From: Campylorhamphus procurvoides
Taxonomy: Eukaryota; Chordata; Aves; Passeriformes; Dendrocolaptidae
Length of the DNA stretch: 64,000 bases
NCBI GenBank assembly: GCA_013396655.1
Contig: WBMV01002675.1
Location: forward strand, 87,279 to 151,278
Direction of reading: 5' to 3'
Positions 32,663-43,058 of the stretch are shown one piece after another. The notes under the pieces were generated by a model. That model was not told the DNA's origin. It worked only from the letters and a program-made list of their open reading frames with translations, and did not search any database. Position numbers and translations under genes: made by a program. The stretch's first letter is position 1, and every line of letters begins with the position of its first letter.

Positions 32663-32844
32663 GAGCTTGGAAGCTGGTCAGGAACCTCAGGACTTATCAA
32701 AGCCTTCTGCATTCACCCCGTGTGGGAAGTGCTGTGGTTCCCAATGCTGGAAACCCATTTATGCCTTAATAAGCTAAGCCTGAACGTTGGAAAAGAGATT
32801 TCCCAACACATTTATCATAGTCCAAAACGTTAGTTCTTCCCATT
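32663..32844. other. Unique intergenic sequence
   Basis: Nothing recognised. Confidence 0.5.
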
Positions 32845-32915
32845 CAAGTACAATATTTTAGTACCTACTACTCCAATACCAGACTTTAGTACTTACTACT
32901 TCAATACAAGACTTC
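32845..32915. repeat. Short tandem duplication (~32 bp, two copies)
   Basis: AGTACCTACTACTCCAATAC and AGTACTTACTACTTCAATAC begin about 32 bp apart, each followed by a CAGACTTT/AAGACTTC part. Confidence 0.85.
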
Positions 32916-33329
32916 ACAGAACAACCGATTGTTGTGCACCTGCCCATCCCAGCTCCGTGTAATTCCACATTTTCTGCTCTGCAGCCCCGCTGGGAAGGCG
33001 GATGGCGACCTGGGCAGGCAGGAGTTTTGCCTCCACCGCTGCTACAACCTCTCGTAAGCTCCTCACAGCTTGGCCCGGCTTTGCATCCCCGTATTAACCG
33101 CGGGGGAGCAGCCTGGGTGGTAATTTGCCCTATTAGCAGAGGTGCCAAACGGAGCAGGGGGGACAGACGGGGAGGTGTAAAGCAATTAGCGGTGCCGTCA
33201 GGAGCCCCGTCCCCTCCGAGCCTGCCCGGGGAGGGTCCTGCTGCGGTGGCGAGGACGGCAATGTGTCCCCAGCCCTCCGGCCCCGCTCCGTGCCCTGGCT
33301 TTGCCCGGCACTGTGCCCGTAACCAGATG
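32916..33329. other. GC-rich CpG-bearing sequence
   Basis: CpGs are frequent (GCGGATGGCGACC, CCCGTATTAACCGCGGGGG). The + frame is open for 193 codons (32,934-33,515) but lacks domains. It may be a small CpG-rich shoulder of the enhancer-like block to the right. Confidence 0.4.
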
Positions 33330-33888
33330 GCTGCCGAGGCCATTACAGCCCGGAGTGACGAGTTTGGGAGCATGCAAATGATGTCGCTGTGTTGGTGGCA
33401 TAGTTATGCCCCGCTAATTGCTGAGCCGTCCATCATTATTATATTCCGAGCTGACAGGGCTTGTATTTGCACAGTTGAAGCTATCGAAAGCGAGCATGTG
33501 GCTTTGGGGTTTTAATAAAAATATAAAAGTTTCTGTTCCACCGCCCGGGGTGGAATATCCGCAGGCTTTTTTGTATGCACAGCCCGCCACTTCTCCGGGA
33601 GGAGGATGAAACCCAGCACGATTCGACTGCGAAGTTTGCAAACAACCTCCCAGCCCGGGCTCTGCATCGCATTTCCCTTTGTGTCCTGGCTCAGGGCACG
33701 CAGAGATCACAGACCCCATCCTCGCCTGTTTACTTTGGGAACAATCAGTAATGTATGAATAATAATGCCACCCTCTGACCATGACTAATTGAATCCCGGC
33801 ATGTTGCGGGGCCGCCACAAAGCTGCGCTCCCGCCGCTCCATCAGCACCGCGTCTCAAGTAGCAGCCGACAGTGATTGATGCCGACGT
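33330..33888. promoter_or_regulatory. Candidate conserved non-coding element cluster
   Basis: About 560 bp rich in developmental-factor words with many CpGs: perfect octamer ATGCAAAT at 33,372-33,379, GCCCCGCTAATTGCTGAG, ATTATATTCCGAGCTGACAG, GAAGCTATCGAAAGCGAGC, GTTTACTTTGGGAACAATC, AATGTATGAATAATAATGCC and CATGACTAATTGAATCCCGG. No repeats interrupt it. Among the best enhancer-like stretches. Its right end is part of the duplicated segment described next. Confidence 0.5.
33372..33379 (+). promoter_or_regulatory. POU octamer word
   Basis: Exact ATGCAAAT in CATGCAAATGATG within the block at 33,330-33,888. Confidence 0.4.
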
Positions 33889-34021
33889 GCTTCCAAACAA
33901 GGCTCCTTAAACACCCAGCGCTGGCACGTATGGACCTGCAGCCTCCGCATTTAGCCATTTAAAGAACCTTAAAGGTCCTTCCAGAGGCTGGTGTGGTCCC
34001 TCGGACAAGGTCCCCTTGCAG
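33889..34021. repeat. Dispersed duplication, copy 1
   Basis: Starts GTGCTTCCAAACAAGGCTCC, continues with 'cgctggcacgtatggacctg', and ends 'gacaaggtccccttgcag'. The same order recurs at 34,221-34,435. Copy 1 keeps CpGs (GCGCTGGCACG) that are TG/CA in copy 2, so it looks like the parental or more constrained copy. Confidence 0.9.
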
Positions 34022-34220
34022 GAGCCCCATCCCCACCCTCACCCCACCAGGATCCTGATGTCTCTGCTGGGACCTCTCCCCCCCTGCCAGACCCTTAATA
34101 TCCTTTCCAAGACTCCATCATTCCCACCAGGACTCCCAACATCCATTTTGGACCCCCATTATTCCTGCTGGGACCCCACCAGCCCCAGCTGTGCCACCTC
34201 CACACTGGGGAGAGGCCTCT
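34022..34220. other. Unique C-rich sequence
   Basis: Irregular CCACCAGGACTCCC-like repetition suggests a decayed minisatellite; no clear period. Confidence 0.45.
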
Positions 34221-34435
34221 GTGCTTCCAAACAGGGCTCCTTAAACACCCAGCACTGGCACATATGGACCTGCAGCCCTTGCATTTATCCATTCATTCCA
34301 CTGAAAGTCCTTCTAGAGGATAGTTTTTCCCAGCACTGGCACAAATGGACCTGCAGCCCTTGAATTTATCCACTCATTCCATTGAAAGTCCTTCTAGAGG
34401 ATAGTTTTTCCCTTCAGACAAGGTTCCCTTTGCAG
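34221..34435. repeat. Dispersed duplication, copy 2, with an internal 81-bp tandem doubling
   Basis: GTGCTTCCAAACAGGGCTCC repeats the start of copy 1. Within it an 81-bp unit beginning CAGCACTGGCACATATGGAC at 34,250 is repeated at 34,331. The end, 'cagacaaggttccctttgca', matches the end of copy 1. Confidence 0.92.
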
Positions 34436-35490
34436 GGAGAGAGGGAAGGGGCAGGAATTTTGCTTTGATATATATTTCTCTCTATCTGTGTATCCAAGAG
34501 GCTGTTAGCTTGGAAATCCAGAGGCAAAGCTGGATGAAAAAAGCCAGCAGGAGCTGTCAGGAGCAGCCAGGATCCCAACCTGTCAGCTCAGCACCACAAG
34601 GACCCTGGAACAATGTTATTCCCGGCCTCACTGCTCTGGTATCCACAAAAAAGCACCGGGAAAAGCACAGGAGCAGTTCCACTTGGAGTCCCACTGCACT
34701 GGGGGTGGCGTTTGCACTCTCAGCTCCCAAAAATCCTCCTTTTCCATCACAAGTTAACCCATATCCACAGCAAACCCCATCTCCCAAGGGCTGCAGGGGA
34801 CACAGTTGGGATGTGCATCACCACAGCAGCAGCTCCAGTCTCCAGTCCTGCCCCAGGACCTGAAAGCCTGAAAACCAAGGATTTGAGCCCCAGCCTGCCA
34901 GCCTGGGGTCTCATCCAGCTCTGCCCAGCACACATTCCAAGTTGGCTCCCTTGCCATGCCCGCAAGGCAAATGTCCAGGCCCAGCCTCGTGCAGGCAGGA
35001 CACTTCATTTGATTAAAATAAGGGAAAGTCCATTAAATCCTTTCTTTAGGGATACCATTGAGTGAAATGTTAGTGATTTATTTGCCCTCCTGTATTTGGG
35101 ATTTCAGGACCCAGGTGCCAGCGACCGGGGCCGGCTCCAGCTCTGGAGTGCTGGCCTTGGGTGGGAGTCAACAAAAGCCTTGTTGAGCAAGAAAAGCCAC
35201 AGGGAATGCAGCCTTTGGACCCAGCCTAATGATCACTGTGCAGGGCAATGGGCCTTGGGTCAAAACCTTTTGCTAAGCTTCACCTCAAAGCTTTTCCCAA
35301 GCTTTCCCTTGGCTGTTGCCATGCAGGAACAGCAGCTGGCAGAGCTGGTGTGCCCACCCGGTGCCCACTGTGGCATCCCACCCCTGCCTCTTTTCCTGGG
35401 GGCATCCTGCCAGCTCCTGCATGTACTCAGGGGCAAACCCTGGGAGAAAAAAGCTGTATGTCCCTCCTGGAACAGCCTGCTGCAGGAGCC
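34436..35490. other. Unique intergenic sequence
   Basis: About 1 kb without recognised gene or repeat family, apart from a short TATATATTTCTCTCTAT run at about 34,469. Confidence 0.5.
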
Positions 35491-35660
35491 TCCCAGTGTG
35501 GGAGCATCCCAGGGACTGGGCATCCCAGCCTGGTGCAGGAGCACCCCAGGGCCAGAGCATCCCGGTGTAGGACCATCCCAGGGCCATAGTACCCTGCTGC
35601 AGAAGCATCTCAATCCAGGACCATCCTGGTGTGGGAGCATCCCAGAGCCAGGTCCCTCAT
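35491..35660. repeat. Degenerate ~17-22-bp minisatellite
   Basis: The phrase GGAGCATCCCAGGGCCAG recurs with changes at least seven times ('gtgtgggagcatcccaggg', 'gagcaccccagggccagag', 'ggaccatcccagggcca'). A related short block lies at about 35,806-35,850. Confidence 0.8.
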
Positions 35661-35996
35661 ACCTCAGGAGAGTCAGGGATGCAGCAAAGCATCGCCATCC
35701 CAACTGGACTTAGTCAAGGCCAGCTGTTTGCCCTGGAATAACTCAGCTCCCACCCTCCCCTCCCTGGGAAGCTGCCACATTCCAGGCTCTGATGAACCTC
35801 CCAGGGTCAGAGCATCCAAATCCAGGAGCATCCCAGAACTGGAGCACCCCAAGGCTGGGTGCCTGATGCCTCAGCAGAACCAGGGATGCAGCAGAACATC
35901 TCCATCCCACGTATTTAGCCAAGACCCACTGTTTGCACTGGAATAACCGAGCTCCCACTCCCCTCCCTGGGAAGCTGCCTCCTTCCAGGCTGTGGC
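35644..35996. repeat. Tandem duplication with 206-bp offset
   Basis: A ~147-bp segment at 35,644-35,790 recurs at 35,850-35,996. Matching landmarks are 'aggtccctcatacctcagg' / 'gggtgcctgatgcctcagc', 'gccctggaataactcagctc' / 'gcactggaataaccgagctc' and 'ccctccctgggaagctgcc' in both. The copies are separated by minisatellite-like CATCCCAG units. Confidence 0.93.
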
Positions 35997-36059
35997 AAGC
36001 AGCACTGGGGGCTCCTGGTCCCCGGGCCAGCATTCCTGCCGGCAGGGCCCTCGCATCGC
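35997..36059. other. Unique linker
   Basis: Short GC-rich stretch between the duplication and the enhancer-like block. Confidence 0.5.
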
Positions 36060-36665
36060 CCGCACTATATGTACACTTGGTCAGGCTGTGTAAACTTTGA
36101 CATGTGGATGTCAATCTTTCCCATATTTGCAGATGGCTTTATCAGAGCGTGATTAGTTTCTAGAACAAATTTGAGCAAAAGAAAACATTACCTACAGTAT
36201 GTAAAGCCAACAGCCCCGGCGAGTTTCAGATTTGTCTATTTACATGGGCACGGGGTGTTTTGCTAAGGCTCTCTAAAAGTGATGGTAATTGAACAGTGCC
36301 AGTGTGTGAGGAGAAGCTGATGAGTTGTAAAGGTTTTATAAACAACCACGGTGGATTTGGCTACAGCCTTTGGAGTAATGTTTGTTAATCTCACGGAGCA
36401 AGTGTGCACCTCACGCAGTGTAAATACTCCCGAATTTGGAGGTGTCAATAGTGTAACTTTTACTGTTTGTAAAATCATTCGCTGATATCATCAGTAAGTT
36501 TACTAAACGTCCCGTGGCCAAATATAATAAAAGCTTAAGTAAGCGCCTGCCCAGGAATAAGGGAAAACATGTTTGCTGTTTGTTAAAGGATCTCAAAGAA
36601 CACCCGACGCCGGCTAATAAATGCAGTCATTATCCCGCTATCTTTGGAGGCATCCGTGGGACTCC
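36060..36665. promoter_or_regulatory. Candidate conserved non-coding element, large
   Basis: About 600 bp, AT-rich, repeat-free and dense in regulatory words. Examples are TTGACATGTGGATGTCAATC (a mirror-like TTGACAT / ATGTCAA pair), GCTTTATCAGAGC, GTCTATTTACATGGGC, GGTTTTATAAACAACCAC (RUNX-like AACCAC), TAATGTTTGTTAATCTC (forkhead-like) and CGCTGATATCATCAGT, which holds the perfect palindrome TGATATCA. CpGs are kept (ACTCCCGAATTTGG, AACGTCCCGTGG, ACCCGACGCCGGC). It is the longest candidate of this kind in the window. Confidence 0.55.
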
Positions 36666-37034
36666 CCGGGATGACGTACCAGCCCCGCTCCCGCTGTTCC
36701 CAGGGAATCCCTGGGCCAGGAGGGTTCCTGATGAAGCCATCTCCACCCTTCCCTGTCTCCTCAATCGCTCGGCAATCACAGTATCCAAACAGCCCCGGCT
36801 TTGCGGCGAGGAAACCGCAGGCGCGCCCGCCGAAAAGACGGAATTTCATCCAAAAATGCCATTAACCGCTAGAGGGCCCAAAAATTTTGACGGAGAGACA
36901 CGATGCCAGCAGGGAGATGCGTGTTCCGTGGGGGTTTTTTCCCCCTCTGCGGGGACGCAACTCTAATTTTTCCCCCCTTCCTTTTTTTTTTAATTTATTT
37001 TTTTATTATTTTTTCCAATAAAAAAGGGTGCGGG
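36666..37034. other. CpG-bearing unique sequence, then T-rich tract
   Basis: Contains GCGGCGAGGAAACCGCAGGC and a CTCF-like word at 36,866. A T-rich tract spans about 36,983-37,022. Confidence 0.45.
36866..36878 (+). promoter_or_regulatory. CTCF-like motif
   Basis: CCGCTAGAGGGCC matches 11 of 13 positions of CCASYAGRKGGCR, with the AGAGGGC core intact. Its setting between two enhancer-like blocks makes it worth noting. Confidence 0.35.
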
Positions 37035-37355
37035 CAGTAGGAGCGTGGTGGGAAGCGGCGCCGGGGGTTAATAAGCAGCCCCCGAGGCTGGAAATATTGA
37101 TGGCAGCGGGAGATGAAACGGCTGTGACATTTAAAGGAGGAATTTGTGAACCACAAATATGAGCGTGACTGACACAGCATGGCAGCACATAAAATCAATA
37201 CAAATAACCTAAACCTTAATACCTTGATCCCGGGGAAGAGCAGCGCATTACCGGGGGCTGGAGCAGCGGCTGGATGTGCCGGCTGGCCGCTATCGACTGC
37301 GGGGGGCAAGGACAATTAGGATGCTCTTTAGGAGGAGGGTTCTCCTCTCGCTCCC
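37035..37355. promoter_or_regulatory. Candidate conserved non-coding element
   Basis: Unique block with GGGGGTTAATAAGCAGCC, GAAATATTGATGGCAGCGG, TGAACCACAAATATGAGCG (RUNX-like), GTGACTGACACAGCATGGC (half-MARE-like) and AAATCAATACAAATAACC. CpGs are frequent. It is close enough to the 36,060 block to be one regulatory unit. Confidence 0.45.
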
Positions 37356-37798
37356 ATAGTTTCAGGGTGAAAAGTGGGAGGGGGGCCAGCGGTGCCAGAG
37401 CCCGAGGGCTCCCTGTGCTCTTCCTTTTTCCGAAAATGCCAGGCTCGTTATTCAATATATAAAGGCAGATTTTCAGAGATCATCTCCCGTGAAGAATGAA
37501 GTCCTTAAGCGGCGGGGCCTCGGGGAAATGAGTGTTTTATCCTCAGGAAGGAGAGGCTGGATCTCCCATTCAGCCCCGAGGATGGTGCTAAGCCCTGGGA
37601 AACCAGACCGAGGCATCTCCCACCTCTCAGGGGCAACGGTGATGTGGGATTGGGGCTGGGATAAGTGTCTGTCCGTGGGTCCGTGTCCCACCAACACCTG
37701 AACACAGCCAAGGGAGGTGGGTGGAGGAGCACGACACACCCTCCACCCCCCCAAACAGCTTCCCATCAACACCGGAGACAGCGAGGAGGTGAAAGGAG
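37356..37798. other. Unique intergenic sequence
   Basis: Nothing recognised. Confidence 0.5.
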
Positions 37799-37836
37799 CC
37801 ATCACCATCATCATCACCATCATCATCGCCACCACC
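37799..37836. repeat. (CAT/CAC)n microsatellite
   Basis: CCATCACCATCATCATCACC and continuation: an interrupted trinucleotide run. Confidence 0.93.
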
Positions 37837-38000
37837 CGAGGCGTGTTTGTTAATGTGTGTGCAGAGGAACTCTGTTTGTTTGGAGGTCCTTAGGAGGAGT
37901 GTGTCTAATGTTGACTCTTGGAGTCTAATATTGTTTGAATTTTCTCTCGCCAGCCTAAGCCACGTTTGCTGCCCGTGTTTGTGCGCTCGTTCCCTTTTGG
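37837..38000. promoter_or_regulatory. Candidate conserved non-coding element (weak)
   Basis: GTGTTTGTTAATGTGTGTGC, CTAATGTTGACTCTTGG and GTCTAATATTGTTTGAATTT are forkhead-, TGIF- and homeodomain-like words in an AT-leaning unique stretch. There is a near-repeat of GTCTAAT about 26 bp apart. Confidence 0.33.
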
Positions 38001-38869
38001 AAACAACCCAGAGCCACAAAGAGCCGAGCGGGTGTCCCGAGCACCCCCCGACACCGCTGGGCTCCTGGGTTTGCCTTGTGCCAGCCATCCCAGCAGAAAA
38101 GTGGGAATTCTGCTCCAGACCCTCGTCCCCGCCGGGTGATCCCGGGCCAGGGCCACGCTTGTTTCCACAGTCAACAGAAAACACGCTGTTCCAGCCAATT
38201 CTGCCCTAATCTTTAAGCAAATACAAACCCCGGGCACATCTCTTCTCCATCCCACAGCTCTTTGGAGGTGAAAGTTGACCGTGCCACCCCCCCATATCTC
38301 CACCCTGGGGGAATATTCCAGCCCCTGCACCTGGCCATGCAGAGCTCCTGCGAAATGAGGAATTGCAGCCCTACACGAAGGCAAAGCTCTCCCAGGGGTA
38401 CAAAAACCACGGGGGAAAAGCTTCCAGGGCATGGGAGACCTCTCTGCTGGGCACCCACCAGCCCATCCCGCTCCCCAGGGTTGGCTCTGCTTTGGAAACG
38501 CTTTGCCGCTCCCAAGGACTCCACGGAACTAATACCCACTGATGGAATGACCTTTAAAAGGACATAATTAAAAAAAAAAAAACAACCTAAGGCTAGATGG
38601 GTGTAATTCTTACTTCGCTGAGGAAGGCAGCACCATGAAATAGGTGTCATGGCACCAGCCCTGTGCCAGGCAAAAAAAGCAGGGACAAAGATCCCAAATA
38701 ATCAACTACGTATTTCAAAAGGAAACCACATTTTTTTACATGTCCCTTTGTGTCTCTTGTCCAACATCAGGACAGAACAGCATTAATATGTCTCACCAGG
38801 TAATAAAGCGCAGCCAGCAATCCCTTCCATGCAAGGATTTGGGAGGGAAAGATCCCAGGACAATAAGAA
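38001..38869. other. Unique intergenic sequence
   Basis: Includes a poly-A run at about 38,569-38,582. Nothing else recognised. Confidence 0.5.
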
Positions 38870-39080
38870 TATAAGGATATTTCATGTTTTTTTGTGCCAC
38901 ACAACAAAAGCTGCCGCCTGTAAACTGCTGTTGTGACTAAGAGCCTAAAGCAGGTGCTCAGAGAGCAGCTGTCACATAAAAGCCAATATTTCAAGCCATT
39001 ATGTTGAAATTACAATTATATTTACCTTTAACGTCTTCTGGGCATTATTAATTTCCCCCATTAGCACCTGCTTGAACCTT
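38870..39080. promoter_or_regulatory. Candidate conserved non-coding element
   Basis: CAACAAAAGCTGCCGCC, GCAGCTGTCACATAAAAGCC (E-box plus TGTCA core), TTACAATTATATTTACC, TTTAACGTCTTCTGGGC and GGCATTATTAATTTCC. AT-rich, repeat-free and bounded by ordinary sequence. Confidence 0.45.
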
Positions 39081-40244
39081 TTCCTTTGCACCCCCTCAGC
39101 AGGGGCCCTGATTGTTCCCCCCATCCCCTCGGGGGGTCAGGCACCCGGGATTGGGGTGTTCCCCAGTTTCCACCCGTCCTGGGGCAGCAGGCTCCACGCA
39201 CATGGATCTCTGCAGGGCACTGCTGGCTCAGCCAGGTTTGTTTGGCCAGGGACACCTTGGAAGCCGCTGGGCACCGATGGGAACCCACTTTGATCCTGCT
39301 TGCTCCCGAATTAAAGCAGGAATAGATAAAAGCATCTGTGCACACACACACACACAAAGCAGCCTGGAATTTTTTTGGTCATTGAGAGCCAAAATCCCAT
39401 TTTATCATGGAAAGGAGGCGCTTTGTTGTGCCCTCTTTGATGGGACTGTTTGGTTAAGCACCACAGACACCTGTGGTACCACACGAGGGTTTTGTTAGTC
39501 GAGGAGGGTTTTTGTGGGCTTTCATCTTTCAAGCAGAGAATTTATTGGCTTGCTCTGCCATCCCAGATTATTGAAAACCCCAGCGGTTTGGGGGATTTTT
39601 TTTTTCCCTTCTTTTTTTCTCCAAGGGAAGAACAATCCTGGTGAAGGGAGAATTATGTTAGGAATAAGGCAAGTGAGTGGCTTGGAGGGAGGAAAAAGCA
39701 CCTCTCTCAATCTGATGTGAGTCAGAGCCAGCTCTGCCAGGCCTGGAATGGGGCTTGGTGGTGGCACCTCACCCAGGGGAGTTGTCCCTGTCCTTCCCAG
39801 GAGTCTTTAGGACCTCATCCAGCACTGCATTTCCCCCCACACACCACTTAACTGCTGGGTAATCCCATTAACCTCCTCAGTAAAGGTCCAGCTCAGACGG
39901 TGCCTGGAGCCTGTTTAGTGGGATGGAGGGTTGGAACGTGGCGGGACCCTACAGGGATTGGGAAGAATGGGAAGAGAGGGCTCAGAGCCCCTCACACGGC
40001 CAAGCTCAGTCCCACTGGGGTTGGATGAGGGGACCCACCCCTGGAGATGGTGCAAAAAAATCACCGTCCCAATGGAAAAACACCCCCTGAACCCCTCTGC
40101 TCACACAGCCCTGGGCAAAACCCCCCCACGGGCACCAAATAGTCTCAACACACCAAAATCTGCAGCTCTCCAAGAGCAGGATGAGCCTCCCAGAGCCAGC
40201 TCTGTGTGAGAGGACCCAGAGGGACCATCCACCTCTAAATGCCT
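39081..40244. other. Unique intergenic sequence
   Basis: Contains a short (CA)n run at 39,342-39,355 and a T-rich patch at about 39,595-39,625. No gene or transposon recognised. Confidence 0.5.
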
Positions 40245-40600
40245 GGTGTAAGTACAGTATATCTCCGTTAAATTATGGGCACTCAGATTAGCACGTCCTT
40301 GTCCTTGCTCCCATAAAGGAACCCCGGGGCTGGGTTAAATTATAGGAGCAAATCAAGCCTTCCTTTGATTCTGACCCTATAGACACAAGAGTCCCAGAGG
40401 GTCCCAGTTTTCTTGTGCCCACTTGCCTTTATTTATTGCTAATTTCCCCTCCTACAATAAACACGTCCAGGGTCATCTGATCCCCATCGCGGGGGCGTTT
40501 TGCAGCCACATAAACCATGAGCGGCCGGCGGCATTCCTGCTGCCCGGTTGCTGAGAACCAACAGACAGTCCTTTATGAACTGCATGGGCAGACAGAGGGT
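40245..40600. promoter_or_regulatory. Candidate conserved non-coding element (moderate)
   Basis: TCTCCGTTAAATTATGGGC, GGTTAAATTATAGGAGC (a near-repeat of TTAAATTAT), TTTATTGCTAATTTCC and CATAAACCATGAGCGGCCGG. CpGs persist in the right half (ATCGCGGGGGCG). Confidence 0.36.
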
Positions 40601-41399
40601 GTCAGAAGGAGCAGGGGCTGCTGAATGGATGGCATTTCTTTCTCCCTTTTCAGAGGCCTCCCTGAATAGATTTGGGTCGGACTGGGAATGGGGCAGGACT
40701 GGGAGAGGGATGGAAATACCCAGCGAGGGCTCTCCAGCCTGACGTGCCTGGAAAAAAACCACTCCTGGGTTTTAAACACAGCCCTGGTTGTGTTTATTCA
40801 GGTTGGGGAAAAGTCCCCTGGGAAGGTTTTTATTGCAGCAGGTGGGGATACCTGGGAGCCAGGACACATTGGAGCCCTGGCACGGCACAAACTGGGGCAG
40901 CGCTGTCCCAACCTTCCTCTGTTCCTACTACAGACAGAGAAATTAATATTGACACCTCTTCCCCCTTCTGTGGGATTGGGGAGGATCAGAAAGCACAGGG
41001 CCACCTCCCAAACTCCATTCTGGAGAAACAACCATCCTGCAACTCTTCCTCCCCTTCCAAATCTCCTTCCAAACAACACTACAATACTTACAAACAACAC
41101 TAAACTACTTTAAGTTAAAAAAGACCCCACACCAAACAAACAAGGCTCTACTTTGCTGCTTTCAGCTGCCTAAATGACTCAGGAGCAAAAGTCCTGGGGA
41201 CTTGTGGGGCTCCAAGGGAACCAGTTTTCAGGGGGATTGACATGCCGAGGTGGGCAGTACCCAGGGAGCATTCCCAGAGCACCCTGGCACTGCTGCAGCC
41301 TCACAACACCTCCAGGTGGCCTTGAAAACTTGTCCCCCCTCTCATTTTTGGGGCTAAAACTTGGGTGCCCGGAAGGATTTGGGGACACCTTGTGATAAC
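40601..41399. other. Unique intergenic sequence
   Basis: A 21-bp tandem doubling of AAACAACACTA-type sequence lies at about 41,071-41,112. Nothing else recognised. Confidence 0.5.
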
Positions 41400-41620
41400 T
41401 TCAGGTGAGGGTTTCTTTTGGTTACTTTTGAGTTCATTAGGAGGAATTATTTTAAATTATATTCTATTATTTTTTAAAAAAATATTTTCAAAGTATATCA
41501 TGGTAGAGATGAGATTGGGGGAAAAAACACAACAAAAGAACTGGGATGTTCGGAAGCAATTTAAAAACAAACAAACAAAAAACAAACTTAAAAATAGAAG
41601 TATTTTCTGCAAAGGTGTTT
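41400..41620. other. AT-rich low-complexity stretch
   Basis: Includes ATTATTTTTTAAAAAAATA and an AAAC-type run at about 41,563-41,587. Confidence 0.55.
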
Positions 41621-42694
41621 CAGTACAGCCCCACCTGCTCAGTTTTGGTTTCCCTCTACCTTGCAGATCACAGAACTCATCCCTAAAACACTCCTTGCCC
41701 AGCTCTCTGGGGAGATTCCCTGCTCTCTTCCCTCTGGGATGAAGCTGCCAAGCCTGGCTTGGAGCCCCAGCATCCCAGCCCACCCGGGAGGAGGAGATTT
41801 GGGATCCAGGTGCTCGGGGCACAGGCACATTGATGCAACCACAGCTCAAATTCCCTCCAACATCACCCAGGAGGGTCAAAAGTTCACCCAGGCCCCGCCA
41901 AGCCCACGGAGTTTTGTTTCCTGCTCGGGAAAGGGGTGAAGGAAGGAACCAGGGGGGGACAAGAAAGGAGGGAGAAATCCAATAAACGCGGGGGTGAGAA
42001 GGGAGAGGGGCAGGCGGTGAGAAAAGCAAACAAGGGCTCCACAAAGGAGCAAAGAGGGAACGAGGAGCAGCACGGAGAGCCCTGGACGGCAGGTCTGGAG
42101 GAGCCGGAGGGGCGGGAGAGGGGCTGGAGAGTGGGAACAACATCGGGGGGTTGGACGGTGTTTGCTGTCACTTTTGTCACCACGGGGCTGGTTTGAGCAG
42201 GTGGGGCTGGAGCAGCTCCAGGGAGGCCAGCACAGACCCACGGCCACAGCCCAGCCCATGGCCAGAGCCTCGGGGTGCTGGGACAGACACATGGCCCTTC
42301 CTTGGCACTTTTTCCCCTCAAGGATGTGACGTGCCAATGGAAAGGGCTGATTTTTGGGGGGATCACCTACCTGCTCTGTGCATGACACATTCACTCATCC
42401 CTTGTCCTCCTATGAGCTCCCCTCTCCCAGCACCCAGGCTGGAGCTCTCCAAGGGGTGGCACACCCTTGGATGAGGAAGGCTTTGCAGTCACCCATCTCT
42501 TTATTCCCGGGATACCTGGGGGAAGCTCCGTGCTCCCTCCTGGCCCCCTGCCAGCGAGACATCCCTCCCCTGTGCCTCCTCCTGGCACCAGCCCTGCCTG
42601 CTCCCGGCTTTTACGGGAAGCAGGATGCTCCCTGGGATGAGGAGAGCGTGCCCCGACAGGCTGCCTGCCCACCCCACAAGCATGTGCACCTTGG
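41621..42694. other. Unique GC-rich sequence
   Basis: The - strand is open for 228 codons (41,457-42,143) in P- and S-rich sequence with no domain. A G-rich strand at about 42,098-42,150 has several G3-G4 runs. No gene called. Confidence 0.45.
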
Positions 42695-42985
42695 AGGTGG
42701 AACAAAGGCTTTATGGCTCCCCAGGGATTCCTGCCGTGGCCTTCCCTGGCTCTCCGGCGACCTTGGCCCTTTATTGTCCCGGAGAATGGACCCTTTATAG
42801 ACTCCAGCTGGAAAGTGGAAAATTAATAACCCCTGCCTGGCAAAGGCCCATATGTTTTCCACCTTCTCCCGAGATCCAAGTTGTTTATAGTGACATTTAT
42901 TTAATGCAAATTAACATACAAATGAAGATACATGGCTCTTCCCGAGACCTGCAGGAGCTGCTTGGAGCCCATCAGGGGTAATGAT
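42695..42985. promoter_or_regulatory. Candidate conserved non-coding element with octamer
   Basis: Contains CTTTATTGTCCCGGAG, CCTTTATAGACTCC, GGAAAATTAATAACCCC, GGCCCATATGTTTTCC and TTTAATGCAAATTAACATAC, the last with a perfect octamer flanked by TTAA words as in POU/homeodomain composite sites. It is repeat-free. Confidence 0.48.
42904..42911 (+). promoter_or_regulatory. POU octamer word
   Basis: Exact ATGCAAAT inside TTTAATGCAAATTAACA. Confidence 0.42.
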
Positions 42986-43058
42986 ATGGGGGGGAGTGGG
43001 CTAGAAAATAATTCCAAATATTTATGTGCAGCCCCCAAACCCCTCCTGCCACTCCCCT
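42986..43058. other. Unique linker
   Basis: Short stretch with nothing recognised. Confidence 0.5.

Noticed and set aside
41457..42143. Open frame of 228 codons, - strand
   Set aside because: P/S-rich with a hydrophobic end from an AT-rich run; no family resemblance.
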